Origin: Burkholderiales bacterium
GTDB taxonomy: Bacteria > Pseudomonadota > Gammaproteobacteria > Burkholderiales > Burkholderiaceae_C
NCBI GenBank assembly: GCA_028868855.1
Contig: JAGWTR010000001.1
Location: 62,001 to 126,000 of the forward strand
Reading direction: 5' to 3'
DNA length: 64,000 nucleotides
Part shown: positions 1 through 9,487 of the stretch, piece after piece
Position numbering within the stretch: the stretch's first letter is position 1
Layout: the number at the start of each line of letters is the position of its first letter
Program-made: the position numbers and the translations under genes
The notes under the pieces: model-generated
Told to the model about the DNA's origin: nothing
The model's database searches: none
Seen by the model: only the letters and a program-made list of their open reading frames with translations

Positions 1-926
1 CCCCCTCTCAGTTGGTCAAGGCCAATGGCTGGATTGAGGGGCTGACCATCACGTCGATTATTCTGGGTGTGGTGCTGGGGGGGCAATTGATGGGTCCTCG
101 CGTGGCGCCCCATTTGCTGGCCATTGACGTGCCCATGATCGACACCGGCGTCGACACGCCGCCACAAGCGGCCATTGCCATGATGGTGATCCTGTACATG
201 GTGGCGGCGTTGTTCAATCTGCGCATTCCGCGCACCGAAACGCCTTTGCAGCCCCTGCCGGTGCATCTTTGGTCCCTGGTGTCCGACTTCATGGGTTGCA
301 ATCGTCGCCTCTGGAAGGACAAGCTGGGGCAGATCTCCCTGGCCACCACGACGCTGTTCTGGGGGGTGTCTGGCAATCTGCGTTACATCGTGCTGGCCTG
401 GGCTGGCGTGGCTTTGGGGTACGACACGACGCACGCCTCGGCCCTGGTCGGTGTGGTGGCGGTGGGCACGGCCGTGGGGGCCATGCTGGCTTCGGCCAAG
501 ATGCGTCTGGACCAGGCCACGCGGGTGATCCCCTTGGGCGTGACCATGGGCTTGCTGGTGCTGGGCATGAACGTCATTCGCGACATCAGCGTCGCCATCC
601 CCTTCTTGATTATCCTGGGCGGCCTGGGTGGCTTTTTGGTGGTGCCGATGAATGCCCTGCTGCAACATCGGGGTCACAACCTCATGGGGTCGGGTCGTTC
701 GATTGCGGTGCAGAACTTCAATGAGCAAGCCTGCATCTTGGTGATGGGTGCGCTGTACACCGCCCTGACCAAGGTGGGTTTGTCGGCCTATGGCGCCATC
801 TCGGCGTTTGGTCTGGCGGTGGCGGGCGCTATGGCGGTCGTCTGGCTTTGGCATCGCCGCAACACGGTCAAGCACCGGGATGAGTTGGAGCGCCTGATGG
901 CCGTGGCCCGCAGTGACGGCCACTGA
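1..926 (+). CDS. lplT: Lysophospholipid transporter LplT, 5'-truncated by the window edge
   Basis: This is the C-terminal part of a major facilitator superfamily permease that in E. coli flips lysophospholipids across the inner membrane. The reading frame is open to base 3, so the start lies outside the window; about 307 residues remain of a family length near 400. Long hydrophobic segments alternate with short basic loops, and the phrase KANGWIEGLT near the start is typical of LplT. The C terminus is a short basic tail (WHRRNTVKHRDELERL). In E. coli lplT is followed by aas; here no aas gene follows. Identity as LplT is fairly secure; substrate is inferred from the family. Confidence 0.85.
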   Translation, partial: PSQLVKANGWIEGLTITSIILGVVLGGQLMGPRVAPHLLAIDVPMIDTGVDTPPQAAIAMMVILYMVAALFNLRIPRTETPLQPLPVHLWSLVSDFMGCNRRLWKDKLGQISLATTTLFWGVSGNLRYIVLAWAGVALGYDTTHASALVGVVAVGTAVGAMLASAKMRLDQATRVIPLGVTMGLLVLGMNVIRDISVAIPFLIILGGLGGFLVVPMNALLQHRGHNLMGSGRSIAVQNFNEQACILVMGALYTALTKVGLSAYGAISAFGLAVAGAMAVVWLWHRRNTVKHRDELERLMAVARSDGH

Positions 927-1083
927 CCCCGCCTGCCCAGCATTGGAACAATTGCTCACGGTTCAGCAACAGGTCTTTACCGTTGGCGTGTCGGCGAGGC
1001 CCGCTGCGGGCGCGTTCAAGGATGACGACGGTGCTTGCGCCGCTTGTCCTCAAGGGCCAGCCGTTGTGCGAAGGAGAACTTGC

Positions 1084-1470
1084 ATGAATGCTCGCCATTT
1101 TTTTAGCCCCATCAAGACACTGGGGGTGATGGGTTTGCTGGCCCTGGCCGGGGCTGCCCACGCTGGCAATGTGTACTGGTCCGTGGGTGTGAATGCGCCC
1201 GTCGTGGGCGCGGTGGTGTCCAATGCGCCGCACTACTACGATGCCGGACCCAGCTATTACTACGCACCGCCTCCGGTGATTGTCCAGCAGCCCGTCGTGG
1301 TGGCGCGACCATACCCGTTCTATGGTGTCGCGCCGGTGATGTATGCGCCCGCACCAAGGTGGGAGCCGCCGCGTCGTGAATGGGGTGAGCGTCGACACCA
1401 TCACCACGATCATGACGATTGGCACGATGACGACGACGACCGTGGCAACTGGGGGCGTCGCGACCGTTGA
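1084..1470 (+). CDS. Small exported protein with His/Asp-rich C terminus
   Basis: A 128-residue protein with a clear Sec signal peptide (TLGVMGLLALAGAAHA, cleavage after AHA). The mature part is rich in Tyr, Pro and Val (VYWSVGVNAPVVGAV, YYYAPPPVIV) and ends in a charged tail with runs of His and Asp (RRHHHHDHDDWHDDDDDRG). I chose ATG 1084 because AAGGAG stands just upstream and the signal peptide begins there; the same frame is open further upstream but without a signal. The family resembles short periplasmic proteins of Burkholderiales of unknown role. The tail suggests metal binding, but that is inference only. Confidence 0.75.
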   Translation: MNARHFFSPIKTLGVMGLLALAGAAHAGNVYWSVGVNAPVVGAVVSNAPHYYDAGPSYYYAPPPVIVQQPVVVARPYPFYGVAPVMYAPAPRWEPPRREWGERRHHHHDHDDWHDDDDDRGNWGRRDR

Positions 1471-1518
1471 TTCCCCTTGCCGGGCGCGCGATGCACCCGG
1501 CCGATCCGATGGCTTGCG

Positions 1519-3084
1519 TCAGCGGCGTCGGCTGCTGCCGCCCAAGAGCGAGCCCAGCACGCCGCGGATGATCTCGCGGCCCACGGTCGAGCCGATTGAC
1601 CGTGCCGCGGATTTGGCCACCGTTTCCAGCACGGAATCCTTGCGACCACTGCCCCGCAGCAACCCGCCTGCCACGTCGCCGAGCCAGGAATGGCCGCTGT
1701 CTGGCGCTGTTTCCTGGGCTTGGGGCGTGCCAGCACGAACCGCCGCTGCGGCTTCATCGCGCATGGATTGCGGTGTGCTGGCCTGGGCTTCTTCCCGCGT
1801 GGGTGTGGCCGCAGCCCGGCCCTTGAGTTTCTCGTAGGCCGATTCGCGGTCCACCATTTTTTCATAGACCCCCGCCACCAGCGAGCCGTCGAGCAGCGCC
1901 TTGCGTTGCTCTGGGGTGATCGGGCCGATCTGGCTGCCCGGGGGCAGCACGAAGACGCGTTGCGTGATGCTGGGGCGGCCTTTGTCGTCCAGACAGCTCA
2001 CCAGCGCTTCGCCCACCGCCAGTTCGGTGATGGCCGTGGCGATGTCCAGGCCGGGGTTGGCGCGCATGGTGTCGGCGGCCGACTTGACCGCCTTCTGGTC
2101 GCGCGGGGTGAAGGCGCGCAGGGCGTGCTGTACGCGGTTGCCCAACTGGCCCAGCACGGATTCGGGCACGTCCAGCGGGTTCTGCGTCACGAAAAACACA
2201 CCCACGCCTTTGGAGCGCACCAGGCGCACGACCAGCTCAATGCGCTCGATCAGGGCCTTGGGTGCGTCGTTGAACAGCAGATGAGCTTCATCGAAAAAGA
2301 ACACCAGCTTGGGCTTGTCCAGGTCGCCCACTTCGGGCAGGGATTCGAACAATTCCGACAGCATCCACAACAGGAAGGTGGCGTACAGGCGCGGCGCGTT
2401 CATCAATTTGTCGGCGGCCAGGATGTTGATGACGCCGTGGCCGTCGACCGTTTGCATGAAGTCATGGATGTCGAGCATGGGCTCGCCAAAGAACTGATCG
2501 CCGCCTTGTTCTTCGATCTGCATCAAGCCGCGCTGGATGGCGCCCACGCTGGCCGGGCTGATGTTGCCGTATTCGGTGGTGAAGGTGCTGGCGTTGTCAC
2601 CCACCTGCTGCAGCATGGCCCGCAGGTCTTTCAGGTCCAGCAGCAAAAGGCCGTTGTCGTCGGCGATCTTGAAGACCAGTTGCAGCACGCCTTGCTGGGT
2701 GTCGTTCAGGTTCAGCATGCGTGACAGCAGCAGGGGGCCCATGTCCGACACGGTGGCGCGCACCGGGTGGCCTTGCTCGCCAAACACGTCCCACAAGGTG
2801 GTGGGGCAGGCCAGGGGCTTGGGCGCCTCCAGGCCACGCTCTTTCAGGATGTCGGCCATCTTGGGGCTGAGGCTGCCCGTTTGCGAGATGCCGGTCAGAT
2901 CGCCTTTGATGTCGGCCATGAACACTGGCACGCCCAGTCGGGACAGTTGCTCGGCCAGGGTCTGCAGGGTGATGGTCTTGCCGGTGCCGGTGGCGCCGGT
3001 GATCAAACCGTGCCGGTTGGCCAGTTCGGGCAGCAGGTGGCATTCGATGTCGCCGTGGCGTGCAATCAGAATTGGATCGGCCAT
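1519..3084 (-). CDS. yjgR: HerA/YjgR-type ATPase (DUF853)
   Basis: A 521-residue P-loop ATPase of the DUF853 family, named for E. coli YjgR. Walker A is GATGTGKT at residues 30-37 and Walker B is [13 protein letters not shown] in the middle of the protein. HerA-like ATPases pump or unwind DNA, but the cellular job of YjgR is not established. The ATG at 3084 is preceded by AGGAG and gives the usual [12 protein letters not shown] start; the longer frame upstream would read through the yebC promoter area. The C terminus ends in a glycine/arginine-rich tail ([11 protein letters not shown]). Transcribed away from yebC. Confidence 0.88.
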   Translation of the reverse strand: MADPILIARHGDIECHLLPELANRHGLITGATGTGKTITLQTLAEQLSRLGVPVFMADIKGDLTGISQTGSLSPKMADILKERGLEAPKPLACPTTLWDVFGEQGHPVRATVSDMGPLLLSRMLNLNDTQQGVLQLVFKIADDNGLLLLDLKDLRAMLQQVGDNASTFTTEYGNISPASVGAIQRGLMQIEEQGGDQFFGEPMLDIHDFMQTVDGHGVINILAADKLMNAPRLYATFLLWMLSELFESLPEVGDLDKPKLVFFFDEAHLLFNDAPKALIERIELVVRLVRSKGVGVFFVTQNPLDVPESVLGQLGNRVQHALRAFTPRDQKAVKSAADTMRANPGLDIATAITELAVGEALVSCLDDKGRPSITQRVFVLPPGSQIGPITPEQRKALLDGSLVAGVYEKMVDRESAYEKLKGRAAATPTREEAQASTPQSMRDEAAAAVRAGTPQAQETAPDSGHSWLGDVAGGLLRGSGRKDSVLETVAKSAARSIGSTVGREIIRGVLGSLLGGSSRRR

Positions 3085-3194
3085 GAACGGGGCTCCTGGG
3101 GGGAAAGGTAAAATTCGGGAAAACGCTTTACCAGTATCCCCGCAATTAGCAGCCGCACGGGTGCGCTGCGAACACACATTGGAGCATCCCAACC

Positions 3195-3917
3195 ATGGCC
3201 GGACATTCCAAATGGGCCAATATCCAGCACCGCAAAGGCCGTCAGGACGAAAAGCGCGGCAAGGTCTGGACTCGGGTCATCCGCGAAATCATCGTGGCCG
3301 CACGTCAGGGCGGGGGCGACATTGAGGTCAATCCCCGCTTGCGTCTGGCCATTGAAAAAGCCAAGGCGGCCAATATGCCGGCCGACACTATCAAGCGCAA
3401 TGTGGACAAGGCCACGGGTAATCTCGAAGGCGTCCACTACGAAGAAGTCCGCTACGAAGGCTATGGCATTGGTGGCGCGGCCATCATCATCGACTGCATG
3501 ACGGACAACCGCGTGCGCACCGTGGCCGAAGTGCGCCATGTGTTCAGCAAATATGGGGGCAACCTGGGCACCGAAGGCTCGGTGGCGTTTCAGTTCAAGC
3601 ACTGCGGGCAACTCATTTTCGCCCCCGGGGTGAGTGAGGACAAGATCCTGGAAGTGGCCCTGGACGCCGGCGCCGACGATGTCATCACGCATGACGACGG
3701 CTCCGTCGAAGTGATCACGTCCCCCACCGAGTTTGAACCTGTGAAAAACGCCCTGGGCGCCGCTGGCCTGAATGCCGAAGTGGCCGAGGTGACCATGCGC
3801 GCGGAAAACACCATCGAGTTGTCGGGCGATGATGCGGTGCGCCAGCAGAAATTGCTGGATGCGCTGGAAGACCTGGACGATGCCCAGGATGTGTTCCACA
3901 ACGCTGAACTGAATTGA
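3195..3917 (+). CDS. yebC: YebC/PmpR family translation or transcription factor
   Basis: A 240-residue YebC/TACO1 family protein, full length. It begins [18 protein letters not shown], the family hallmark, and continues with the conserved block on growing a chain of helices ([20 protein letters not shown]). Members have been described as DNA-binding regulators (PmpR) and more recently as factors that relieve ribosome stalling at proline stretches. It lies directly upstream of purD, whose ATG is 9 bases past the yebC stop, so the two are probably co-transcribed. Confidence 0.95.
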   Translation: MAGHSKWANIQHRKGRQDEKRGKVWTRVIREIIVAARQGGGDIEVNPRLRLAIEKAKAANMPADTIKRNVDKATGNLEGVHYEEVRYEGYGIGGAAIIIDCMTDNRVRTVAEVRHVFSKYGGNLGTEGSVAFQFKHCGQLIFAPGVSEDKILEVALDAGADDVITHDDGSVEVITSPTEFEPVKNALGAAGLNAEVAEVTMRAENTIELSGDDAVRQQKLLDALEDLDDAQDVFHNAELN

Positions 3918-3925
3918 CGGACGGT

Positions 3926-5209
3926 ATGAATATTCTTGTGATCGGTTCGGGTGGCCGCGAGCACGCCCTGGCCTGGAAACTGGCCCAGTCCCCCAAGGCT
4001 CAAAAGGTCTATGTGGCGCCCGGTAATGGCGGCACGGCCCGCAGCCCGCACCTGGTCAATGTCGCCATCACCGATGTCCAGGCCCTGGCCGACTTCGCCC
4101 AGGCTGAAAAGATCACCCTGACCGTGGTGGGCCCGGAGGCCCCGTTAGCGGCTGGCATCGTCGATGAGTTCCGCGCCCGTGGCCTGCGCATTTTTGGCCC
4201 GACCAAGATGGCTGCGCAACTTGAAAGCTCCAAGGCCTTTGCCAAGGACTTCATGAAGCGCCACAACATTCCGACGGCGGCCTACGACACCTTCACGGAG
4301 GCCGCCTCCGCCCATGCCTATGTTGACAAGATGGGTGCGCCCATTGTCATCAAGGCTGATGGCCTGGCGGCAGGCAAGGGCGTGGTCGTGGCCATGTCGC
4401 TGGCCGAGGCCCATGAAGCCGTGGACTGGATGTTGCTGGACAATAAGCTGGGTGTGCAGCACAACGTGGGCGGCGCTCGCGTGGTGATCGAAGAGTTTTT
4501 GCAAGGGGAAGAAGCCAGCTTCATTGTGCTGGCCGACGGCAAGAACGTGACGGTGCTGGCCACCAGCCAGGACCACAAACGCCTGCTGGACGGCGATGAA
4601 GGCCCCAACACGGGCGGCATGGGCGCCTATTCGCCCGCCCCTGTGGTCACGCCCAATGTGCATGCCAAGGCCATGCAGGACATCATCCTGCCGACCCTCG
4701 ACGGCATGGCCAAGGACGGCATTCCCTTCACTGGTTTCCTGTATGCCGGGCTGATGATCGACGCCGAAGGCATTCCCAAGACGCTGGAGTTCAACTGCCG
4801 CATGGGGGATCCGGAAACCCAGCCCATCATGATGCGCCTCAAGAGCGATCTGATCGATGTGTTCATGCATGCCACCGATGGAACGCTGGATCAGGTCGAA
4901 TTGCAGTGGGACCGCCGCTTTGCACTGGGTGTGGTCATGGCCGCGGGGGGGTATCCGCTCAACCCCAAGAAGGGTGATGTCATCACCGGCTTGCCCGCAG
5001 ACGCGGACGACGCGATGGTGTTCCATGCTGGGACGACACTGGCGAACGGCCATGTGGTGACCAGCGGTGGACGTGTCTTGTGTGTGACGGCCCTGGGCGA
5101 TTCAGCCAAGCTGGCGCAGCAGCGCGCCTACGACTACATGCGCGGCATCCAGTTTGATGGCATGCAGTTTCGTCAGGACATTGGATGGCGCGCCATCAAG
5201 GCCCGCTGA
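3926..5209 (+). CDS. purD: Phosphoribosylamine-glycine ligase
   Basis: GAR synthetase, the second step of de novo purine synthesis: it joins phosphoribosylamine and glycine with ATP. The 427-residue length is normal. The protein starts MNILVIGSGGREHAL and has the ATP-grasp signatures GPNTGGMGAYSPAP and EFNCRMGDPETQP. ATG 3926 was taken instead of the in-frame TTG at 3914, which overlaps the yebC stop, because it matches the family N terminus. The next gene is hemF, 38 bases downstream. Confidence 0.97.
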   Translation: MNILVIGSGGREHALAWKLAQSPKAQKVYVAPGNGGTARSPHLVNVAITDVQALADFAQAEKITLTVVGPEAPLAAGIVDEFRARGLRIFGPTKMAAQLESSKAFAKDFMKRHNIPTAAYDTFTEAASAHAYVDKMGAPIVIKADGLAAGKGVVVAMSLAEAHEAVDWMLLDNKLGVQHNVGGARVVIEEFLQGEEASFIVLADGKNVTVLATSQDHKRLLDGDEGPNTGGMGAYSPAPVVTPNVHAKAMQDIILPTLDGMAKDGIPFTGFLYAGLMIDAEGIPKTLEFNCRMGDPETQPIMMRLKSDLIDVFMHATDGTLDQVELQWDRRFALGVVMAAGGYPLNPKKGDVITGLPADADDAMVFHAGTTLANGHVVTSGGRVLCVTALGDSAKLAQQRAYDYMRGIQFDGMQFRQDIGWRAIKAR

Positions 5210-5247
5210 ATCCAAGTTAACTTTTCAAGCCAAGCACCACGCCACGC

Positions 5248-6195
5248 ATGAGCATCATGACCCCGCCAGCCGCCTTGAACACCGCCGCCGTGCGGGCCTA
5301 CTTGCTCGGTTTGCAAGACCGCATCGTCGCGGCCTTTGAGGCCGAAGACGGGACGCCCTTTGTGCGCGATGCCTGGGTGCGGGCCCCGCATGAGCGCCTG
5401 CAAGGCGATGGCTGTTCGCGCGTGTTGGAAGAGGGCCAGGTGATAGAGCGTGGTGGCTGCAATTTTTCGCACGTCAAGGGCCCGCAATTGCCGCCCTCGG
5501 CCACGCAGCATCGGCCTGAACTGGCGGGTTGCCCCTTCGAGGCGATGGGCGTGTCGCTGGTATTTCACCCGCGCAACCCCTACGCTCCCACGGTGCACAT
5601 GAATGTGCGCATGCTGGCTGCGCACAAGCCGCTGCCCGCTGGCGGCACCGAGGTGGTGGCCTGGTTTGGCGGCGGCATGGACCTGACGCCCTACTACGGC
5701 TTTGAAGAGGACGCACGGCACTTTCACCAGGCCTGCCGCGATGCCCTGACCCCGTTTGGCCAAGACAAGCATCCCCGCTTCAAACAATGGTGCGACGAGT
5801 ACTTCTTTGTCAAGCATCGCGACGAGCCGCGCGGCGTCGGCGGCATCTTTTATGACGACTTGTCCGAGTTGGGCTTTGAGCAAGGTTTTGCGCTGACCCG
5901 TTCTGTGGGCGATGCTTTCGTTGACGCCTATCTGCCCATCCTCAAGCGCCGCCGCGACACGCCGTATGGCGAGGTCGAGCGCGACTTCCAGGCCTTTCGT
6001 CGTGGTCGCTACGTCGAGTTCAACCTGGTCTGGGATCGCGGTACCTTGTTCGGCCTGCAATCGGGCGGACGCACCGAAAGCATCCTGATGTCCATGCCGC
6101 CCATCGTGAAGTGGCGCTATGACTGGCACCCCGAACCCGGCAGTCCCGAGGCACGGCTGTACTCAGACTTCCTGCCCCCGCGTGACTGGATCTGA
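5248..6195 (+). CDS. hemF: Oxygen-dependent coproporphyrinogen III oxidase
   Basis: Converts coproporphyrinogen III to protoporphyrinogen IX using O2, in cytosolic haem synthesis. At 315 residues it is full length. Family motifs visible are [20 protein letters not shown] in the middle and the C-terminal stretch [20 protein letters not shown]. The 3' end overlaps the start of nadD by 14 bases, which indicates translational coupling. Confidence 0.97.
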   Translation: MSIMTPPAALNTAAVRAYLLGLQDRIVAAFEAEDGTPFVRDAWVRAPHERLQGDGCSRVLEEGQVIERGGCNFSHVKGPQLPPSATQHRPELAGCPFEAMGVSLVFHPRNPYAPTVHMNVRMLAAHKPLPAGGTEVVAWFGGGMDLTPYYGFEEDARHFHQACRDALTPFGQDKHPRFKQWCDEYFFVKHRDEPRGVGGIFYDDLSELGFEQGFALTRSVGDAFVDAYLPILKRRRDTPYGEVERDFQAFRRGRYVEFNLVWDRGTLFGLQSGGRTESILMSMPPIVKWRYDWHPEPGSPEARLYSDFLPPRDWI

Positions 6196-6847
6196 CCACC
6201 CAGCAGGCAGCCTCAGGGCCCGGCGCGTGGGCCTGATGGGCGGCAGCTTTGACCCGGTGCATCAGGCGCACATCGCGCTGGCCACGCTGGCTTTGACCCA
6301 ATTGCAACTCGACGAAGTGCGCTGGATCCCAGTCGGGGAACCCTGGCAGAAGGCTCGCCCATTGACGGCCGCCGTGCACCGCGTTGAGATGGTGCGGCTG
6401 GCCACGGCCCATGTGCCTCGTTTCGTGGTCGACACCTTGGAAGTGAATCGCCCTGGCCCGTCGTACACTCTCGACACCGTGCGCACCTTGCAGGCCATGA
6501 ATCTGCCAGGGATCAACCAGGATCTTGATCAGTGGTTTTTGATCATCGGTCAGGACCAGTACCGCAATCTGCCCACCTGGAATGGCTGGCAGGAGCTGAT
6601 CCAGCGCGTGACGCTGGCGGTCGCCGGTCGCGAGGGTGTTAAACCCGTAGCGGCGCCTGAACTGGCGGCGCAGCCCCATCGCATGGTTGAACTGCGCTTG
6701 CCCCCGATGAGCATTTCATCGACCGAAATCCGGGCCCGTCTGGCCCGAGGGGACGATCCCCAGACCCTCGCGCCCGCCATGGTGTCAAACGCCGTGGCGC
6801 GCTATATTGCCCAACATCAACTCTACGCCGCTGGCACCCCCCGCTGA
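6182..6847 (+). CDS. nadD: Nicotinate-nucleotide adenylyltransferase
   Basis: Adenylates nicotinate mononucleotide to deamido-NAD in NAD synthesis. The nucleotidyltransferase motif [12 protein letters not shown] lies close to the N terminus and [10 protein letters not shown] near the C terminus. GTG 6182 within the last codons of hemF gives a 221-residue protein of usual length, with the GGSFDP motif about 20 residues in; the ORF is open further upstream but only inside hemF. rsfS follows immediately, and the nadD-rsfS-rlmH order is widely conserved. Confidence 0.93.
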   Translation: MTGSDHPAGSLRARRVGLMGGSFDPVHQAHIALATLALTQLQLDEVRWIPVGEPWQKARPLTAAVHRVEMVRLATAHVPRFVVDTLEVNRPGPSYTLDTVRTLQAMNLPGINQDLDQWFLIIGQDQYRNLPTWNGWQELIQRVTLAVAGREGVKPVAAPELAAQPHRMVELRLPPMSISSTEIRARLARGDDPQTLAPAMVSNAVARYIAQHQLYAAGTPR

Positions 6848-7627
6848 ATGGACATTCGTAAACTGCAACGCGCCATCGTCGATGGCCTCGAAGACGTCAA
6901 GGCCCAGGACATCAAGGTCTTCAACACCGAGCACCTCTCGCCGCTGTTTGAACGCGTCATTGTCGCCTCGGGGACGTCCAACCGACAGGTCAAGGCCTTG
7001 GCCGCCAGTGTCCGCAGTGCGGTTCGGGCTGCGGGCTTTCAGGTCATGCGCACCGAGGGCGAAGCCAACGGTGAATGGATCATTGTGGACTGCGCTGCTG
7101 CCGTGGTGCACTTGATGCAACCAGCCATCCGCCAGTACTACCTGCTGGAAGACCTCTGGGGCGAAAAGCCCGTCAAGATCGAACTCAAGGCGTCGACCAC
7201 ACGCCTGGTGAAGGCCTCCGAGCCGATGGACGAAGAAGACGAGCCAGCGCCCAAGCGCGCGACCGGCAAGAAGTCCGTGGCCGGCAAGCTCGACGCGCCG
7301 GTGAAGAAGGTCGCGGCCAAGAAGACCCCGGCCAAAAAAGTACCGGCCTTGAAGAAAACCGCGGCCAAACCCGTGGCGGTCAAGAAAGTCGCTGCCAAGA
7401 AAGTCGCCGCCAAGAAGGTCGCCGCCAAAAAAGTAGCGGCCAAAAAGGCGGTGGCACCCGCCGTCACGAAGACCCTGGTGGTGAACCGCCCGATGGTCAA
7501 GAAAGTGGCGGGCAAAAAAATCGCTGCCAAAAAAGTAGCGGCCAAAAAAGCGCCCGCCCGCAAAGTGGCCGCTAAAACGGTCGCTGCGAAGGCTCCGGCC
7601 AAGAAGGTGGCCCGCACGAGGTCATGA
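6848..7627 (+). CDS. rsfS: Ribosomal silencing factor RsfS with a long Lys/Ala-rich H1-like tail
   Basis: Residues 1 to about 115 form a normal RsfS/Iojap domain ([29 protein letters not shown]), which binds L14 of the 50S subunit and blocks subunit joining in starvation. RsfS is usually only 105-130 residues; here an acidic linker (PMDEEDEP) is followed by some 130 residues of Lys/Ala/Val repeats ([12 protein letters not shown] and variants), giving 259 in all. The tail is like eukaryotic histone H1 or the bacterial AlgP/Hc1 tails, so RNA or DNA binding is a reasonable guess. It overlaps rlmH by 4 bases (ATGA). Confidence 0.92.
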   Translation: MDIRKLQRAIVDGLEDVKAQDIKVFNTEHLSPLFERVIVASGTSNRQVKALAASVRSAVRAAGFQVMRTEGEANGEWIIVDCAAAVVHLMQPAIRQYYLLEDLWGEKPVKIELKASTTRLVKASEPMDEEDEPAPKRATGKKSVAGKLDAPVKKVAAKKTPAKKVPALKKTAAKPVAVKKVAAKKVAAKKVAAKKVAAKKAVAPAVTKTLVVNRPMVKKVAGKKIAAKKVAAKKAPARKVAAKTVAAKAPAKKVARTRS

Positions 7628-8091
7628 AGCTGACGGTGGTGGCCATTGGCCAGCGCCAGCCCGCCTGGGCGGAAACTGCGTGCGAGGACTACCTCAAGCG
7701 CTTTCCGCCCGACTGGAAGGTCGAGGTCAAGGCCCTGAAGGCCGAACCTCGCGAGGGCAAGCCGGTGGCGGCCATCATGCAGGCCGAGGCCGCGCGCATT
7801 GAAGCGGCCCTGGGCCGCGATGTGCGGCGCGTCATCCTCGACGAACGCGGCAGCCGGCTGACCAGTGTTGAGTTGGCCCAGCGCGCCGAGGCTTGGTTCA
7901 ACGATGGGCGCGATGTGGCCTTTGTCATTGGTGGCGCGGACGGCATCGATCCGGCCCTCAAAAAGACTGCCGACGAAACGCTTCGTCTGTCCGACCTGAC
8001 CCTGCCGCATGCGCTGGCCCGGGTGCTGCTCCTGGAGCAGCTCTACCGCGTCTGGTCTTTGCGCAACAACCATCCCTACCATCGGGCCTGA
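7624..8091 (+). CDS. rlmH: 23S rRNA pseudouridine-1915 N3-methyltransferase
   Basis: SPOUT methyltransferase that modifies pseudouridine 1915 in helix 69 of 23S rRNA, normally on the assembled 70S ribosome. The 155-residue length is standard. The SAM-binding knot is represented by [10 protein letters not shown], and the C-terminal [18 protein letters not shown] is the family signature. Start codon overlaps the rsfS stop, placing it in the ribosome-quality operon rsfS-rlmH-maf. Confidence 0.96.
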   Translation: MKLTVVAIGQRQPAWAETACEDYLKRFPPDWKVEVKALKAEPREGKPVAAIMQAEAARIEAALGRDVRRVILDERGSRLTSVELAQRAEAWFNDGRDVAFVIGGADGIDPALKKTADETLRLSDLTLPHALARVLLLEQLYRVWSLRNNHPYHRA

Positions 8092-8116
8092 GCCTGCTGG
8101 TTTTTTGCCGCACGCC

Positions 8117-8746
8117 ATGTCGCCCACCCGTTCAGAGTCCCCCCGCTTCATCTACCTGGCCTCGCAAAGCCCGCGCCGGCGCCAATTGCTGGATCAACTC
8201 GGCGTGAGCCATCAATTGCTCCTGCCCCAGCCACACGAAGATGCTGAAGCCTTGGAGACCGAGCGGGCCGGCGAGTGCCCCGAAGACTATGTGCAGCGCG
8301 TGACCCTGGCCAAGTGGCAAGCGGCTCGCGATCGGCTGGAGCGCCTGCAAAGCCAGGACGTCCAGGCGTGGCCTGTGGCGCCCGTGCTGTGTGCGGACAC
8401 CACCGTGGCCATTGATCAGGACATCCTGGGCAAGCCGGTGGATGCCGCGCATGCCGTGCAGATGCTGCAGCGGCTGTCCGGGCGCACACACCGTGTCCTG
8501 ACGGCCGTGGTGGTCGATGGCGCCTTGTCGCTCAGTACCTCGCACGTGGTGTGGCGCACGCTGGACGCTGACGAAATCGAGCGCTATGTGGACAGCGGCG
8601 AGCCGATGGGCAAAGCCGGTGCTTACGCCATTCAAAGCCAGGCTGCGGCCTGGATGCAGCGCATCGATGGCAGCTACAGTGGCATCATGGGCCTGCCCCT
8701 GTATGAAACCGCCGAATTGCTCAGACCGCTGGGCTGGCGCTTCTAA
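8117..8746 (+). CDS. maf: Maf-type nucleoside triphosphate pyrophosphatase
   Basis: Maf proteins hydrolyse non-canonical or specific NTPs to NMP and pyrophosphate; the member that sits next to rng is generally of the YhdE (dTTP/UTP) type. The P-loop-like motif [16 protein letters not shown] is at residues 13-28 and the catalytic region includes [14 protein letters not shown] 8117 gives 209 residues; the reading frame extends upstream into rlmH without support. Placed between rlmH and a Rossmann protein. Confidence 0.9.
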   Translation: MSPTRSESPRFIYLASQSPRRRQLLDQLGVSHQLLLPQPHEDAEALETERAGECPEDYVQRVTLAKWQAARDRLERLQSQDVQAWPVAPVLCADTTVAIDQDILGKPVDAAHAVQMLQRLSGRTHRVLTAVVVDGALSLSTSHVVWRTLDADEIERYVDSGEPMGKAGAYAIQSQAAAWMQRIDGSYSGIMGLPLYETAELLRPLGWRF

Positions 8747-8766
8747 CCCTGCGTGGATGACCTTGC

Positions 8767-9444
8767 ATGCCTGACGCTTCTTCATCCTCTCATGACGCTG
8801 TCGCGTCCGTCCGGCCCGTGGTTTTGCTGGTAGGCGCCACCGGCCTGGTGGGGCAGCAGTGTCTGAAGCTGCTGACGGAGGACCCCGCCGTGGGCACGGT
8901 GCGCGCGCTGGTGCGCCGGCCCATGGCGATCGAGTCGTCCAAAGTGCAAGTGCGCGTGGTCAATTTTGACCGCCTGGAGCAGCACGCCGAATGGATGGCC
9001 GCCGACTGGGTAGTTTGTGCCCTGGGCACCACGCGCGGCAAAGCCGGATCGAAGGCGGCGTTTCGCCAGGTCGACTTTGACTACCCGCTGCAGGTGGCCC
9101 AGTTGGCCAAGGCGCAAGGCGCACGGCATTTTCTGCTGGTCAGCGCTGTGGGGGCGAACGCCCGGTCGCGGGTGTTCTACAACCGCGTCAAAGGCGAGTT
9201 GGAAGAAGCCATCGGCGGCATGGGCTTTGATTCCGTCACGTTTGCGCAGCCATCTCTGCTGGCCGGTGAGCGTGCCGAGTTTCGCCTGGGCGAACGCATT
9301 GCCCTCAAGCTGGGCGGCCTGATGCCTGAGCGCCTGCAACCCGTTTCCGCCCGGCAGGTGGCGCTGGGGCTGCTCAATGCCGCCAAGGCCGGGCGTCCTG
9401 GCGTGCACGTCCTCAGCAATACCGAATTGCGGCGCGCGACTTGA
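8767..9444 (+). CDS. NAD(P)-binding Rossmann-fold protein, atypical SDR
   Basis: A 225-residue protein with the nucleotide-binding motif VLLVGATGLVGQQCLKLL near the N terminus, followed by an SDR-like core (FLLVSAVGANARSRVFYNRV). The Tyr-x-x-x-Lys pair is represented by YNRVKGE. It resembles the atypical SDRs related to HTATIP2 and NmrA-like oxidoreductases, whose substrates are mostly unknown. It sits between maf and rng, on the same strand, in a place that is often empty in relatives. Confidence 0.75.
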   Translation: MPDASSSSHDAVASVRPVVLLVGATGLVGQQCLKLLTEDPAVGTVRALVRRPMAIESSKVQVRVVNFDRLEQHAEWMAADWVVCALGTTRGKAGSKAAFRQVDFDYPLQVAQLAKAQGARHFLLVSAVGANARSRVFYNRVKGELEEAIGGMGFDSVTFAQPSLLAGERAEFRLGERIALKLGGLMPERLQPVSARQVALGLLNAAKAGRPGVHVLSNTELRRAT

Positions 9445-9487
9445 CTCACGTGTCCACCCCTTTATTTCAGAATACCTAGGCCTCACC

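Noticed and set aside
1690..2724. 344-residue open frame opposite the yjgR-type gene
   Set aside because: Shadow ORF; the minus-strand frame has clear Walker motifs.
7261..7620. Repeated short units that could suggest a repeat array or CRISPR
   Set aside because: They are in-frame codon repeats for Lys, Ala and Val in the RsfS tail without regular spacers.
7138..8151. 337-residue open frame opposite rsfS and rlmH
   Set aside because: Its repeats ([12 protein letters not shown]) are only the antisense of the Lys/Ala tail of RsfS.
9001..9480. Possible rng start upstream at 9377
   Set aside because: That start lies inside the preceding gene; ATG 9488 matches the RNase G family N terminus.
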